A stretch of 64,000 nucleotides of DNA from Niallia sp. Man26 (GCF_022049065.2 NZ_CP095743.1:1875001-1939000); one strand, 5' to 3'; counted from the stretch's first letter, positions 43,165-53,517 are shown. The notes: generated by a model from the letters alone, not told the origin. A program made the numbers and translations.

Positions 43165-44219
43165 CACTTCGTCACTTCTCTTTCTTTTTTTAATGATGCG
43201 ACAAGGGGCATAACTTGTTCTGAAAATCGTTGCATTTCTTCGAGCTGAGGAGAGAATTGCAGCAAGAGCAGCGTAATGCCGGCATCTTCATATTCAACAA
43301 TTTTTTTAGCAATTTGCTCTGGAGTGCCGATAAGTCCTGGTCTCAAGCCTCTGTTAGAAACAGAATAATCTTGCAATTTAATTTGCTGTTCTAGCTGTGA
43401 TTTATTTACAAAATCATCAAAGCCTGCATAGGCAGAGGATTCTTTCACATCTGTAATTCTAGCAAGCTCTTCTTGTGCTTCTTCCTCTGTATCACGGCAA
43501 ATAACATAGGCAGCCATTCCAAAGGACGTAAACAAATCTTTTCCAAACTCTTTCCTTTTCTTCTGCATATCTTGAATTTTTAGAGAAATCTCATCGACTG
43601 TACCGCCATGCATCACATAAGCATCGCAGGTTTCAGCAATGACTGCTTTGCCTTTCGGGCTTTCTCCGCCTGCATAAAGGATTGGATTAGGCTTCTGCAC
43701 AGGTTTAGGAGAAAGCTTTGCTTCTTTAATGTCGTAGAATTTCCCTTTATAACTGAATGTTTCTTCTGTCCATAATCCTTTTAAAACAGCTAAGAATTCC
43801 TCTGTACGCTCATATCTCTCATCGTGCTCTGTGAAGATCCCGCCATACTGCCTAGCTTCTTCCTCCCACCATGCAGACACAACGTTTAAGGTGAATCGGC
43901 CGTTGCTAATATGATCGATATTGGCGGCCATCTTAGCAGCAACTGCAGGATTGTGAAACCCAGGACGGATCGCTGTCATAATTTCTATTTTATCGGTAAC
44001 TGCTGCAAGTGCAGCGGCAGTTGACCAGGCTTCTAATGAATCTCTTTCAGGGCCTTTAATATCATTTAAGTATAGTTCTGCAATCAACGTTGTATCAAAG
44101 CCCCAACTTTCTGCACTTTGAATGACCTTTTTTGCATAATCGAATGTAGGCGGCATGTTTTCATTTTCTACATTTCTAAGCCATCCGCCAAAAATAGGCA
44201 GCCAAAATCCATATTTCAT
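43164..44219 (-). CDS. LLM-class flavin-dependent monooxygenase (SfnG-like)
   Basis: 351 residues. Luciferase-like TIM barrel: FWLPIFGGWLR, AESWGFDTTLIAE, KIEIMTAIRPGFHNPAVAAKMAANIDHISNGR and NVVSAWW...; resembles FMNH2-dependent dimethylsulfone/alkanesulfonate monooxygenases. Needs a separate flavin reductase (none adjacent). First gene of the two-gene operon with the ATP-grasp ligase. ATG with AAAGGAGAA upstream. The 250-bp upstream region shows no riboswitch. Confidence 0.85.
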   Translation of the reverse strand: MKYGFWLPIFGGWLRNVENENMPPTFDYAKKVIQSAESWGFDTTLIAELYLNDIKGPERDSLEAWSTAAALAAVTDKIEIMTAIRPGFHNPAVAAKMAANIDHISNGRFTLNVVSAWWEEEARQYGGIFTEHDERYERTEEFLAVLKGLWTEETFSYKGKFYDIKEAKLSPKPVQKPNPILYAGGESPKGKAVIAETCDAYVMHGGTVDEISLKIQDMQKKRKEFGKDLFTSFGMAAYVICRDTEEEAQEELARITDVKESSAYAGFDDFVNKSQLEQQIKLQDYSVSNRGLRPGLIGTPEQIAKKIVEYEDAGITLLLLQFSPQLEEMQRFSEQVMPLVASLKKEREVTK

Positions 44220-44472
44220 GTTGATTCTCCTTTTTATGTAATCTGATATTTTAGGACGCTAAAGTTTTTAGAATATTTATAATGTTATTATAGAGATATA
44301 CTAACTGTCAATAGAGTGGACACTTTAAATCCTATATAAATACTCAGATTGCTTTGAAACTCGTATAAATCCACAAAAAAAGCATTTTCTTATGCATGGA
44401 AATACAGATATTTTCAGGAAGGAAGAGTAAATCAAGATTAAACAACCAAACTATAAAAAAGGGGGAATTTGT

Positions 44473-44898
44473 TTGTCTTGGTTAATTTATGCTATTCTTT
44501 CAGCCGTTTGTGCAGCATTAGTTGGTATCTTTGGGAAAATTGGCTTGCAAAATGTTGATGCTAATACAGCAACAGCTGTCAGAGCAATGATTATGACAGT
44601 TTTTCTCTTCATCATTGTAGCGATAGAAGGCAACCTGCATAAAATTCCGAGCATTATTTCTGATAAAAAGAATTTCATGTTTATTGTATTGAGCGGCATC
44701 GCAGGGGCTACTTCGTGGCTGTTCTACTTTCTAGCATTAAAAACAGGAAAGGTCACACAAGTAGCGCCAATTGATAAATTGAGTGTCGTTTTGGCTGCAC
44801 TTATCGCTATCATTTTCTTAGGAGAAAAGATTAGTCTTCTGAACGGTGTAGGGATTGGATTAATTACAATAGGTGTTATTTTAGCAGCACTTCATTAA
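44473..44898 (+). CDS. EamA-family (DMT) half-size transporter
   Basis: 141 residues, TTG start with AGGGGG upstream. Five membrane helices and the typical C-terminal LDKLSVVLAALIAIIFLGEKI followed by GVGLITIGVIL. A single EamA repeat (full DMT proteins have two), so it would need to dimerise. Substrate unknown. Confidence 0.85.
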   Translation: MSWLIYAILSAVCAALVGIFGKIGLQNVDANTATAVRAMIMTVFLFIIVAIEGNLHKIPSIISDKKNFMFIVLSGIAGATSWLFYFLALKTGKVTQVAPIDKLSVVLAALIAIIFLGEKISLLNGVGIGLITIGVILAALH

Positions 44899-44905
44899 TT
44901 TATTT

Positions 44906-44934
44906 TCAGGAAGGATATCCTTCCTGATTTTTTT
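44906..44934 (+). terminator. Terminator after the EamA gene
   Basis: Palindrome TCAGGAAGGATATCCTTCCTGA plus seven T. Confidence 0.9.
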
Positions 44935-45062
44935 ATTGTTATCGTAGTGAAATCCTCTCAACAAAATACGGAATTGTACCGATATAAGAGTGTAAATAGG
45001 GTGCAAAATCCTTATTTTCCTTCTTATTAAGGAGGTACATGAGACGATTGGAGAGAGCAACA

Positions 45063-47198
45063 ATGATCTATAAAAACAGTCAAACGAAATGGATCATTAC
45101 CCTTTGTTTATGTGTTGTTCTATCAATGCTTGTAAATATCTTTTATCACTTTCTAAATCATGTTGTATTCATTTTACTGCATCTTCTTTTCAGCCTTATT
45201 TCCATCTTTTCCTTGATGGTGCTGTTAAAGAACATTTCTGCCCTTATAATGGAGCTGAAAAACAGCAGCACTAAATTGCAGACTATTTTTGAAACGATGG
45301 ATATGGCAATTTGGTTTCACGATTATAAGATAGGAACATTATTTATCACTTCGGGAATGGAAAGAATTTATGGTCGATCAACAGCAGAATTTTACCAAAA
45401 TATTGATTTATGGAAAGAAGTAGTTCATGAAGACGACCGAGGTCTGATAACGGAAAGACTGGAAGCATTAAAGACCGAAAAAGAAGTCACAAGCATATAC
45501 CGAATTATACGGCCAGACGGTCAAATCCGCTGGATTAAAGACAAGGGCATTCCCTTATATGACGGTAATGGCAAAATGATAGAATTCACTAGCATTTTTT
45601 TTGATATAACGGAAAGCAAAGAAAATGAAGACCGTTTTAGTACACTTGTGGAAATGTCGCCTGACATAATTGCTGTTGTCAGTAACTACGAAATGCTTTA
45701 TATCAACTTTGCAGGCAGTAAGCTCATTGGTGCATCCAATCCATTAGAGCTCGTTGGCAACACCGTGTATGAGTTGCTGTCAACGGAAGACTATGAAAAG
45801 ATTAATCACGAGTTTTCCATTAACGGCGCTAAAAATTTGAGAGTAGAAGTGCAAATTAAAACATTACAGCAAAAAGTAATGGATGTTGAGTTGTCCTGCA
45901 TGCCAATTTTATTCGCGGGAAGTCATGCCGTGCTTGTTGTTGGGCGAGACATTACAGAACGAAAGAAATCTGATACTTTAATTAAGCGTTTGGCATATAA
46001 TGACACGTTAACCGATTTGCCGAATAGAAACAGCTGTATGGTCTATTTGCATGATCGTATCCACTGTCTTGCTGTTGAAAGCTTGTATGTGCTGTTTTTG
46101 GATCTTGACCAATTTAAGCGGATAAATGACACGAGGGGACATTCAACAGGAGATATGATTCTAAAGGAGGTAGCTAATCGCTTGAAATCTTCTCTTGAAG
46201 AAGGTGATTTCGTTGCAAGGCTTGGCGGAGATGAATTTGTCATAATCCTCGAAAATGCAGACTTACAGGAAATAAAAAGTAAAGCAGACAAAATTCTGGA
46301 GGCTTTCACGCAGCCGCTTTTCATTAAGATGGAAGAGTTTTTCGTCACACCAAGCATAGGCATCAGCCATTATCCATCTGATGGTAAAGACCAGGAAACA
46401 TTAATTAAAAATGCAGATGCGGCAATGTATCTGGCTAAGGATAATGGCAAAAACAATTATCAGTTTTATTCCCACGCACTGGAGGAAAGCAGTTCGAGAA
46501 AAATGGTGCTGGAAATGGCTTTAAGAAAAGCGATTAAGCTTAATGAGCTTTCTTTAGTTTATCAGCCTCAATTTAACATTATTACAGGTGAGATTTTTGG
46601 GGTGGAAGCATTATTGCGCTGGAAGCATCCCCAATTTGGATTTGTTTCTCCAGCCGAATTTATTCCAATCGCTGAGGAAACAAACTTAATTATTCCAATT
46701 GGAGACTGGGTTATAAAAGAAGCATCCAGGCAGATGATGGAATGGAACAAGCAAGGCTTAAATGATATTAAAATGTCGATTAATATATCGCCAAGACAAT
46801 TTCATTGTCAAGATTTTGCAGAGATTATCAGTAATTTTGCAGAAGAGTACAGCTTGAACACAAAAATGTTTGAATTAGAAATTACAGAAAGCACGCTGCA
46901 AAATATTGATTTATCTTTGAATATCCTGCATAAGCTGAAAAGTTTAGGTTTTAATATTTCAATTGATGATTTTGGCAAAGGCTATTCTTCTTTAAGCTAT
47001 TTAAAGTATTTGCCGATTGATACGATTAAAATAGACAAAACATTTGTCGATGATATAACAGATCCAGTTCATAAAGGGTCGTTAGTAAAAGCAATTATTG
47101 ATATGGGTCATAATATGAATTTTTCTGTTATTGCCGAGGGGATAGAGAACGAAGAACAGCTAGATTTCTTAAAAGTTAATCATTGTGTACTTGGATAA
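45063..47198 (+). CDS. Membrane-anchored PAS-PAS-GGDEF-EAL protein truncated by a late stop
   Basis: 711 residues from ATG 45063 (GGAGAG seven bases upstream); ATG 45039 has AAGGAGG but only three bases of spacing. Two N-terminal membrane helices (to about residue 55), PAS domains around 70-190 and 195-310, GGDEF 388-392, EAL motif beginning E515, and DDFG plus catalytic partners NISPRQF and LEITEST. It makes and/or degrades cyclic di-GMP. The frame meets TAA at 47196; beyond it the same frame continues as GFYYSKPLPRQEIEQ for 29 residues, exactly the expected EAL end. The stop replaces the normal Gln, so the terminal EAL strand is lost. PDE activity is doubtful. Confidence 0.88.
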   Translation: MIYKNSQTKWIITLCLCVVLSMLVNIFYHFLNHVVFILLHLLFSLISIFSLMVLLKNISALIMELKNSSTKLQTIFETMDMAIWFHDYKIGTLFITSGMERIYGRSTAEFYQNIDLWKEVVHEDDRGLITERLEALKTEKEVTSIYRIIRPDGQIRWIKDKGIPLYDGNGKMIEFTSIFFDITESKENEDRFSTLVEMSPDIIAVVSNYEMLYINFAGSKLIGASNPLELVGNTVYELLSTEDYEKINHEFSINGAKNLRVEVQIKTLQQKVMDVELSCMPILFAGSHAVLVVGRDITERKKSDTLIKRLAYNDTLTDLPNRNSCMVYLHDRIHCLAVESLYVLFLDLDQFKRINDTRGHSTGDMILKEVANRLKSSLEEGDFVARLGGDEFVIILENADLQEIKSKADKILEAFTQPLFIKMEEFFVTPSIGISHYPSDGKDQETLIKNADAAMYLAKDNGKNNYQFYSHALEESSSRKMVLEMALRKAIKLNELSLVYQPQFNIITGEIFGVEALLRWKHPQFGFVSPAEFIPIAEETNLIIPIGDWVIKEASRQMMEWNKQGLNDIKMSINISPRQFHCQDFAEIISNFAEEYSLNTKMFELEITESTLQNIDLSLNILHKLKSLGFNISIDDFGKGYSSLSYLKYLPIDTIKIDKTFVDDITDPVHKGSLVKAIIDMGHNMNFSVIAEGIENEEQLDFLKVNHCVLG

Positions 47199-47288
47199 GG
47201 CTTTTATTACAGCAAGCCGTTGCCGAGACAGGAAATAGAACAACTGCTGTTTGCGCAGGCTTCAGCAGGAAAATCAGAAAGGACTTGA
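47199..47288 (+). pseudogene. Untranslated EAL C-terminal remnant
   Basis: In the same frame as the upstream gene, 29 codons plus TGA follow the premature TAA. They restore the expected end of an EAL domain (FYYSKPLP pattern). No start codon or RBS for separate translation. Confidence 0.85.
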
Positions 47289-47310
47289 ATAAACTCAAGT
47301 CCTTTTTGTT
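47280..47310 (+). terminator. Terminator downstream of the EAL remnant
   Basis: AGGACTTGA-N6-TCAAGTCCT then T5; placed after the original stop TGA at 47286, not after the premature one. Confidence 0.85.
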
Positions 47311-47393
47311 AGGATAATAACCAAACTTGGCGATTGTTTCCATTCATATTGTATAGTATAAGTATATAGAAGTCCGCTATATTTAAGTGGAAG

Positions 47394-47420
47394 TTTATTT
47401 CTTTTCGATAAGGAAATAAA
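47394..47420. promoter_or_regulatory. Inverted repeat in the glsA leader
   Basis: TTTATTTC-N11-GAAATAAA, eight perfect pairs, between the likely promoter and the start codon. Its binding protein is not identifiable. Confidence 0.35.
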
Positions 47421-47455
47421 TAAGGAAATGAAATGAAAGAAGTTGGTGATGATGT

Positions 47456-48385
47456 ATGCCATGTAAAACAGTAGATGAATTGAAAGCAGTTCTAGAGGAA
47501 GCAAGGGTATATACGAAAGATGGAAAAGTCGCTGACTACATACCAGCATTGAGCCGAGCAAATGGCGATGATTTGTCGATTGCGGTCTATTATCCGAACG
47601 GTACATGTTATTCAGCAGGGTGTATTAAGGAAAAAATCACCTTGCAAAGTATCTCAAAGGTGCTTACTTTAGCACTTGCATTAATGGAGTCCGGAGAAGA
47701 CACTGTTTTCCAAAAGGTAGGCTATGAACCGACAGGAGACCCCTTTAATTCCATTGTTAAATTGGAAATGAGCAATCCGTCGAAGCCGCTTAACCCTATG
47801 ATAAATGCAGGTGCATTAGCGGTCACAAGCATGATTAAAGGAAATTCTGTCGAGGAGCGTTTAACACGTATTGTAGATTTTGTGAAAAAACTGGCAGGCA
47901 ATGATGACATCAGCTATTCAGAAGAGGTTGCCCGCTCTGAGTTTGAAACATCTCATCTAAACAGAGCTTTATGCCACTTTATGAAACAGCACGGCATCAT
48001 CAATGAAGATGTGGAAGAACTGCTGGACCTTTACACGAAGCAATGTGCCATTGAGGTTAATTGCCTGGATCTTGCAAGAATAGGGATTATTTTTGCAATG
48101 GATGGTGTAGAGCCAGTAACGAATAACCGGATAATGCCAGCGCATGTGGCCCGAATCTGCAAAACCTTTATGGTAACATGCGGAATGTATAATGCATCTG
48201 GGGAGTTTGCAGTTCGTGTCGGCATTCCGGCAAAAAGTGGTGTTTCCGGCGGAATTCTAGGCGCTGTTCCTAATCGTTTTGGTATCGGCATTTCCGGTCC
48301 TGCCCTTGATGACAAAGGAAATAGTGTGGCAGGAGTCAAGCTGCTTGAAATCTTAGCGAAGAAATATTCTTTAAGTATGTTTTGA
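47456..48385 (+). CDS. glsA: Glutaminase
   Basis: 309 residues. Beta-lactamase-fold glutaminase: catalytic QSISKV (Ser-x-x-Lys), [25 protein letters not shown] and the C-terminal [13 protein letters not shown]. Hydrolyses glutamine to glutamate and ammonia. Upstream an IR TTTATTTC-N11-GAAATAAA (47394-47420) could be a regulator site. Length equals other Bacillus GlsA. Confidence 0.92.
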   Translation: MPCKTVDELKAVLEEARVYTKDGKVADYIPALSRANGDDLSIAVYYPNGTCYSAGCIKEKITLQSISKVLTLALALMESGEDTVFQKVGYEPTGDPFNSIVKLEMSNPSKPLNPMINAGALAVTSMIKGNSVEERLTRIVDFVKKLAGNDDISYSEEVARSEFETSHLNRALCHFMKQHGIINEDVEELLDLYTKQCAIEVNCLDLARIGIIFAMDGVEPVTNNRIMPAHVARICKTFMVTCGMYNASGEFAVRVGIPAKSGVSGGILGAVPNRFGIGISGPALDDKGNSVAGVKLLEILAKKYSLSMF

Positions 48386-48515
48386 GTGAGTTGTCGCCAT
48401 CTGACTAAATGAGATGATCCATTCTATTTCTGCTTTTGGTTATTTTCAAATAGATAGGGGTAACATAAAACTATTTGAGAGACTAGTTTAAAGCAGAAAT
48501 AGGGGGAATACAAAC

Positions 48516-49325
48516 ATGAGCTTAACACCTGAGCAGCGTATAGAATTGCATGGCTTTAATAACCTGACAAAATCGCTGAGCTTTAATATGTATGATATTT
48601 GTTATACAAGAACAAAGGAAGAACGAGAAAGCTATCTGCAATACATTGATGAGCAATATAATGCCGATAGGTTAACGAGTATTTTAAAAAATGTCTCCGA
48701 TATTATTGGGGCATATGTTCTAAATGTCGCAAAGCAGGATTATGAACCGCAAGGAGCAAGTGTCACCTTATTAGTTTCAGAAGGCCCTGTGGCGGAAGCT
48801 CCTAAAGAGGTATTTGAAGAATCACCAGGGCCGCTGCCTGGTTCTGTTGTAATGCATCTTGATAAAAGCCATATAACTGTTCATACTTATCCTGAATACC
48901 ATCCTGATGAAGGAATCAGCACATTCCGCGCTGATATAGATGTCTCCACCTGTGGAGAAATCTCTCCATTGAAGGCACTCAACTATTTACTTCATTCTTT
49001 TGATACAGATATCATGATTATTGATTACCGCGTCAGAGGCTTCACCCGTGATATTCATGGACATAAGCTGTTTATAGATCATGACATTAACTCAATTCAG
49101 AATTATATTCCCGATGAAGCGAAAAAAACCTTTGATATGATTGATGTGAATATTTACCAAGAAAATATTTTTCATACAAAATGTAAGCTGAAGCAGTTTG
49201 ATTTAAACAATTACTTGTTTGGATATACAGCTGATGAATTAAGTGAAAAAGAGCAGGCAGACATAACAGAAAAGCTGACAGTAGAAATGAACGAGATTTT
49301 CTATGGAAAAAATATCAACAACTAA
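48516..49325 (+). CDS. speD: S-adenosylmethionine decarboxylase proenzyme, class 1A (E. coli type)
   Basis: 269 residues. The self-cleavage site is [13 protein letters not shown]: the chain breaks before Ser to leave a pyruvoyl group. [20 protein letters not shown] carries the processing/catalytic Cys. It makes decarboxylated SAM for spermidine synthesis. B. subtilis carries a much shorter class 1B SpeD, so the long class 1A form found here is notable. No spermidine synthase next to it. RBS AGGGGG. Confidence 0.88.
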   Translation: MSLTPEQRIELHGFNNLTKSLSFNMYDICYTRTKEERESYLQYIDEQYNADRLTSILKNVSDIIGAYVLNVAKQDYEPQGASVTLLVSEGPVAEAPKEVFEESPGPLPGSVVMHLDKSHITVHTYPEYHPDEGISTFRADIDVSTCGEISPLKALNYLLHSFDTDIMIIDYRVRGFTRDIHGHKLFIDHDINSIQNYIPDEAKKTFDMIDVNIYQENIFHTKCKLKQFDLNNYLFGYTADELSEKEQADITEKLTVEMNEIFYGKNINN

Positions 49326-49327
49326 TA

Positions 49328-49359
49328 CAGGGACAGGCGTTTAGCCTGTTCTTTTTTTG
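49328..49359 (+). terminator. Terminator after speD
   Basis: AGGGACAGGC-GTTTA-GCCTGTTCTT with T7. Confidence 0.85.
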
Positions 49360-49459
49360 TATAAATATGCTTGAAATATAATTTTTAATCATTTTATAAT
49401 GTTAATAGCCAAAAATTTTGGTAAGATAGTATCATAATAGGGAGAAGGGAAAGGTTTAC

Positions 49460-50626
49460 TTGAAACAAACAATCATCGATGCAATTGATCAGCATAAAAA
49501 AACATTTGAAGAAATCAGCATATATATCGGCGAAAACCCTGAGCTTGGCCATGAGGAATTCAAGGCAAGTGCAGTCTTAATAAAAACATTATTAGAACAT
49601 GATTTCAAAGTAGAAAGAGATTTTTGCGGACTGCCAACTGCGTTCCGTGCCGTTTTTGACAGCGGGAAGGAAGGTCCAGTCATTGGCTTTATGTCAGAAT
49701 ATGATGCATTGCCAGAAGTTGGCCATGCATGCGGCCATAATTTAATCGGCACGATGGGAATTGCGGCAGGTATTGGCCTGAGCAAAGTCCTGGCTGAGAC
49801 TGGCGGTAAAGTTATCGTTTATGGAACGCCTGCAGAGGAAACAAAGGGCGGCAAGGTTACCATGGCAGAACAAGATATCTTTTCTGAACTGGATGTAGCC
49901 ATGATGGTCCATCCTCTTGATAATAATATGAAAAGCGGATCTTCCTTAGCGATGGATGCGATCCAATTTGAGTTCTTCGGGAAAGCAGCCCACGCTGCTG
50001 CAAGCCCTCATATGGGAATTAACGCATTAGATGCAGTACTGCAAACATTTAACAGCATCAATGCCCTTCGCCAGCATGTTACTTCAGATGCACGCATTCA
50101 TGGCATCATTCCAGAAGGCGGCAAGGCAGCCAATGTTGTCCCTGATTATGCAGTTGCCCAATTCTATGTACGTGCAGCCAGACGAGACTATGTGAACGAG
50201 CTTGTTGAGAAGGTGAAAAAATGCGCAGAAGGTGCTGCATTGCAGACTGGTGCAACATTAACAGTGTCTAACTATGAATTCTCTTATGATGATATGATTA
50301 CAAACGATACGCTTTCTGAAGCATTTAATAAGGAATTAGTTTCACTTGGCATACCTGCACAGGAAATCTATGAGCAAAGAGACGGATCTGGTTCCCTTGA
50401 TATGGGTAATGTCAGCCAAGCTGTGCCTTCAATTCACCCATATATTAAAATTTGCAATGAAGCATATGCATGCCACACACATGAATTTAGAGAGGCTGCA
50501 ATGACAGATCAGGCGAGAGAAGCAATGATTGTTGGGGCAAAATCGATGGCGTTAACAGGCTATGAAGTATTAACAAACAAAGAGCTGCTTCAACAAATTA
50601 AAGATGAATTTAACCGCAATAAATAA
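49460..50626 (+). CDS. M20-family amidohydrolase (AbgB/carboxypeptidase-like)
   Basis: 388 residues, TTG start at 49460 after GGAAAGG. Zn site motifs: HACGHN, PAEETKGGK, AHAAASPHMG and a dimerisation domain around 180-300. Resembles p-aminobenzoyl-glutamate or N-acyl amino-acid hydrolases. Monocistronic with a strong terminator. Substrate uncertain. Confidence 0.88.
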   Translation: MKQTIIDAIDQHKKTFEEISIYIGENPELGHEEFKASAVLIKTLLEHDFKVERDFCGLPTAFRAVFDSGKEGPVIGFMSEYDALPEVGHACGHNLIGTMGIAAGIGLSKVLAETGGKVIVYGTPAEETKGGKVTMAEQDIFSELDVAMMVHPLDNNMKSGSSLAMDAIQFEFFGKAAHAAASPHMGINALDAVLQTFNSINALRQHVTSDARIHGIIPEGGKAANVVPDYAVAQFYVRAARRDYVNELVEKVKKCAEGAALQTGATLTVSNYEFSYDDMITNDTLSEAFNKELVSLGIPAQEIYEQRDGSGSLDMGNVSQAVPSIHPYIKICNEAYACHTHEFREAAMTDQAREAMIVGAKSMALTGYEVLTNKELLQQIKDEFNRNK

Positions 50627-50629
50627 CAG

Positions 50630-50664
50630 AAACCTCCTGGTGCGCTTGCCAGGAGGTTTTTTTT
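50630..50664 (+). terminator. Terminator after the M20 gene
   Basis: AAACCTCCTGG-N8-CCAGGAGGTTT, T8; also serves the convergent MFS gene. Confidence 0.9.
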
Positions 50665-51883
50665 AAGAAACGCTTTTCCATAGTTTTCGTTTTTTGCTTG
50701 TGTTTAAGGCTATAAAAATAATACACACTGTTGAAGCAATCAATGACCCATGAAATATCCAAACCATCTGCTTTAGTGAGGTTGCTTTGAGGATGAGTGG
50801 AGCTATAACGAAACCTAATGCAAATCCAAGAGATTTGAGGAGCATGCCAACACCAAAGATTCTTCCTCTAATATGATTGTCTGTTTTTTGAAGCAATACA
50901 GCATGCAGAGTAGTAAAGGTTGCATCAAAAATTCCTGTGACAAATGCAAATATTAAGATAATCCAGCTGTTTGTGTTAGAAAAGAATGTAATAAAACCTG
51001 CTGACATCAACATAGCAGACACGAAACAGGCATAATAAATGCTTCTTTCCGTCTGGAATTTAATTTTCGGCATAATCATTGTTGCAAAAACAGAACCAAT
51101 TCCCCAAGCACCCCAAATCAACCCATAATAAAGACTTTGTTTTTCTCCATTAATCACCTCAGCAAGCAAGGGAATTCCTAAATTATGAGAAGCACCTGCA
51201 AAGGAGCCGATTAAGAAAACAAGATTAACTAAAAGCAGCATTGGTGCTAATAAAATGAACGCATTGACTTCTCTCAGGTCATTGCCAAGACTTGTTAATA
51301 CGCTTTTCATACTGCTAGCAGCAAGAGGAGTTTTCGTTTGTGCGGAAGTTTGCCACTTCATCCGCATTAAGATAAAGGCAGACAATATATACGTTGCCCC
51401 ATCAATAATTAGTGTGGCTTGATAACCGATAAGCTCCGTGATTATACCTGCGCCAATAAATCCAAACACAAGACTTACAGAAGTAAGCCGTGCGATTAAG
51501 GCGTTTGTATTAATCACTTTATCCTCCCCGAAAATTTGCGGGATTTCCGCACTGTAGCTGACAGCAAACAGGCTGGTCGTTAATCCGATCAGAAAGCATA
51601 CAGTCACAATCATAACTGGATTTGGGTAAATCAACAGCAAAAGAATAATAGCTGCCCGCAAAACATCTGCTGTTATCATGATTTTCCGCCTGTCAAAACG
51701 GTCAGCAAGTACCCCTGAAAATAGGCTCGAAAGCACGCCGCCGAGTGTGCGGAACGCCATTGTCGCTGCTAGCCAACCAGTAGATCCTGTAGCAGCATAC
51801 ATTAAGACATTTATAGCGATTAAATCCATAAAGGTCCCTAAGTCGGAGAATGCCTTCACATATAAAAAAACTTTCTTATTCAT
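50663..51883 (-). CDS. MFS transporter
   Basis: 406 residues, AAAGGAG RBS. About 12 membrane helices; motif A-like GVLADRFDRRKIMI after helix 2 and IRGRIFGVG in the second half. Members of this branch are drug or metabolite exporters. Nothing shows the substrate. Convergent with the M20 gene. Confidence 0.85.
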   Translation of the reverse strand: MNKKVFLYVKAFSDLGTFMDLIAINVLMYAATGSTGWLAATMAFRTLGGVLSSLFSGVLADRFDRRKIMITADVLRAAIILLLLIYPNPVMIVTVCFLIGLTTSLFAVSYSAEIPQIFGEDKVINTNALIARLTSVSLVFGFIGAGIITELIGYQATLIIDGATYILSAFILMRMKWQTSAQTKTPLAASSMKSVLTSLGNDLREVNAFILLAPMLLLVNLVFLIGSFAGASHNLGIPLLAEVINGEKQSLYYGLIWGAWGIGSVFATMIMPKIKFQTERSIYYACFVSAMLMSAGFITFFSNTNSWIILIFAFVTGIFDATFTTLHAVLLQKTDNHIRGRIFGVGMLLKSLGFALGFVIAPLILKATSLKQMVWIFHGSLIASTVCIIFIALNTSKKRKLWKSVS

Positions 51884-52065
51884 CGCTGCTCCTTTAATAT
51901 CAGTTATTTTAGACTATTCAGTTTTATTGTATAAGCAATACACTTATTTCGCAATGCGAAATTCATTCGCGAAAAAAATTTTCTTAATAACCTGCTAAGT
52001 GCTTTAAAAAAACAAAAATTGGGGTACTTATTACTCATAATCTTAAACTTTAAAGGAGTGTTATT

Positions 52066-53517
52066 ATGGAAAATAAAACGATTATGCAGTTTTTTGAATG
52101 GCATTTAGAAGCAGATGGGAACCATTGGAAAAGATTAAAGGAAAGAGCTGGTGAACTTAAGGAAGCAGGAATTGATGCTGTCTGGATTCCTCCAGTAACA
52201 AAAGGAATCACTGGTGATGATAACGGATATGGAATTTATGATTTGTATGACCTTGGTGAATTCGACCAAAAAGGAAGTGTCCGGACAAAATACGGAACTA
52301 AAGACGAATTAGTGGAGGCTATCCAGGCATGTCATAATGTTGGAATCGCTGTTTATGTTGATATAGTAATGAACCATAAGGCAGGCGCTGATGAAGCGGA
52401 AACCTTTAAAGTGGTTGAAGTGAATCCAGAGAACAGAGAAGAAGATATTTCTGAACCATATGATATCGAAGGCTGGACAAAGTTCACCTTCCCAGGAAGA
52501 AATGGTAAATACTCTGATTTCCAGTGGAATTACAACCACTTTAATGGAACAGATTATGATGCGAAAGAAGAGAAGGAAGGCGTCTTCCGCATTCTTGGTG
52601 AGAATAAATATTGGAATAAGAATGTCGATAAGGAACTAGGAAACTATGATTTCTTAATGTTTTCTAATATAGATTTTAATAATGAGACTGTCAGGGAAGA
52701 GATGTTTAAGTGGGGGAAATGGATCAGTGAAACATTATCGTGCAACGGCTTCCGTCTTGATGCGATAAAACATATAAATCATGAATTTATTAAAGATTTC
52801 GCCCTTGAGTTAAAGAAAGAACGAGGCGACGAATTTTATTTTGTCGGTGAGTTTTGGAAAGGTGATATTGAAGAGTGTCAGCAGTTTTTAGAAGAAATGG
52901 ATTTCACTATTGATTTATTTGATGTTCCGCTTCACTATAAATTACATACTGCTTCCATCCAAGGCAGTGAGTTTGATCTATCCACCATTTTTGAGGATAC
53001 TCTTGTAAACCTCCATCCAACACATAGTGTTACATTTGTCGATAATCACGACACACAACCGAATGAATCGCTAGAATCATGGGTAGAGGATTGGTTTAAA
53101 CAGATTGCATACAGCTTAATTTTGCTTCGTAAAGATGGGTATCCATGTGTGTTCTACGGCGATTATTACGGTATCAACGGTCCAGTGCCTGTTGATGGCA
53201 AAAAAATAGCAATTGATCCACTGTTATATGCTAGAAAAAGAAAAGCATACGGAAAACAAGACGATTATTTTGATGATAAAAATGTCATCGGTTGGGTTCG
53301 CCATGGCGATGAGAACATCGAAAAATCCGGCTGTGCTGTAGTTATATCCAATAATGTAGAAGGCAGCAAAAGAATGTTTGTCGGTCAAGAGCGTGCTGGA
53401 GAAACTTGGATAGACTTAACGAATACAAGAGAAGAGCAAATTGTCATTGAAGAGGATGGTTTTGCCGATTTCCCTGTTAATGGGCAAAGCGTGTCTGTTT
53501 GGGGATTGGCGGATTAA
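52066..53517 (+). CDS. Cytoplasmic alpha-amylase (GH13)
   Basis: 483 residues, no signal peptide. GH13 regions: DIVMNHKAG (I), GFRLDAIKH with nucleophile Asp (II), FVGEFWKG with acid/base Glu (III) and FVDNHDTQ (IV). Closest in shape to liquefying alpha-amylases such as BLA but cytoplasmic, as in E. coli AmyA. Cleaves internal alpha-1,4 bonds of glycogen or maltodextrin. RBS AAAGGAG. Confidence 0.9.
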   Translation: MENKTIMQFFEWHLEADGNHWKRLKERAGELKEAGIDAVWIPPVTKGITGDDNGYGIYDLYDLGEFDQKGSVRTKYGTKDELVEAIQACHNVGIAVYVDIVMNHKAGADEAETFKVVEVNPENREEDISEPYDIEGWTKFTFPGRNGKYSDFQWNYNHFNGTDYDAKEEKEGVFRILGENKYWNKNVDKELGNYDFLMFSNIDFNNETVREEMFKWGKWISETLSCNGFRLDAIKHINHEFIKDFALELKKERGDEFYFVGEFWKGDIEECQQFLEEMDFTIDLFDVPLHYKLHTASIQGSEFDLSTIFEDTLVNLHPTHSVTFVDNHDTQPNESLESWVEDWFKQIAYSLILLRKDGYPCVFYGDYYGINGPVPVDGKKIAIDPLLYARKRKAYGKQDDYFDDKNVIGWVRHGDENIEKSGCAVVISNNVEGSKRMFVGQERAGETWIDLTNTREEQIVIEEDGFADFPVNGQSVSVWGLAD

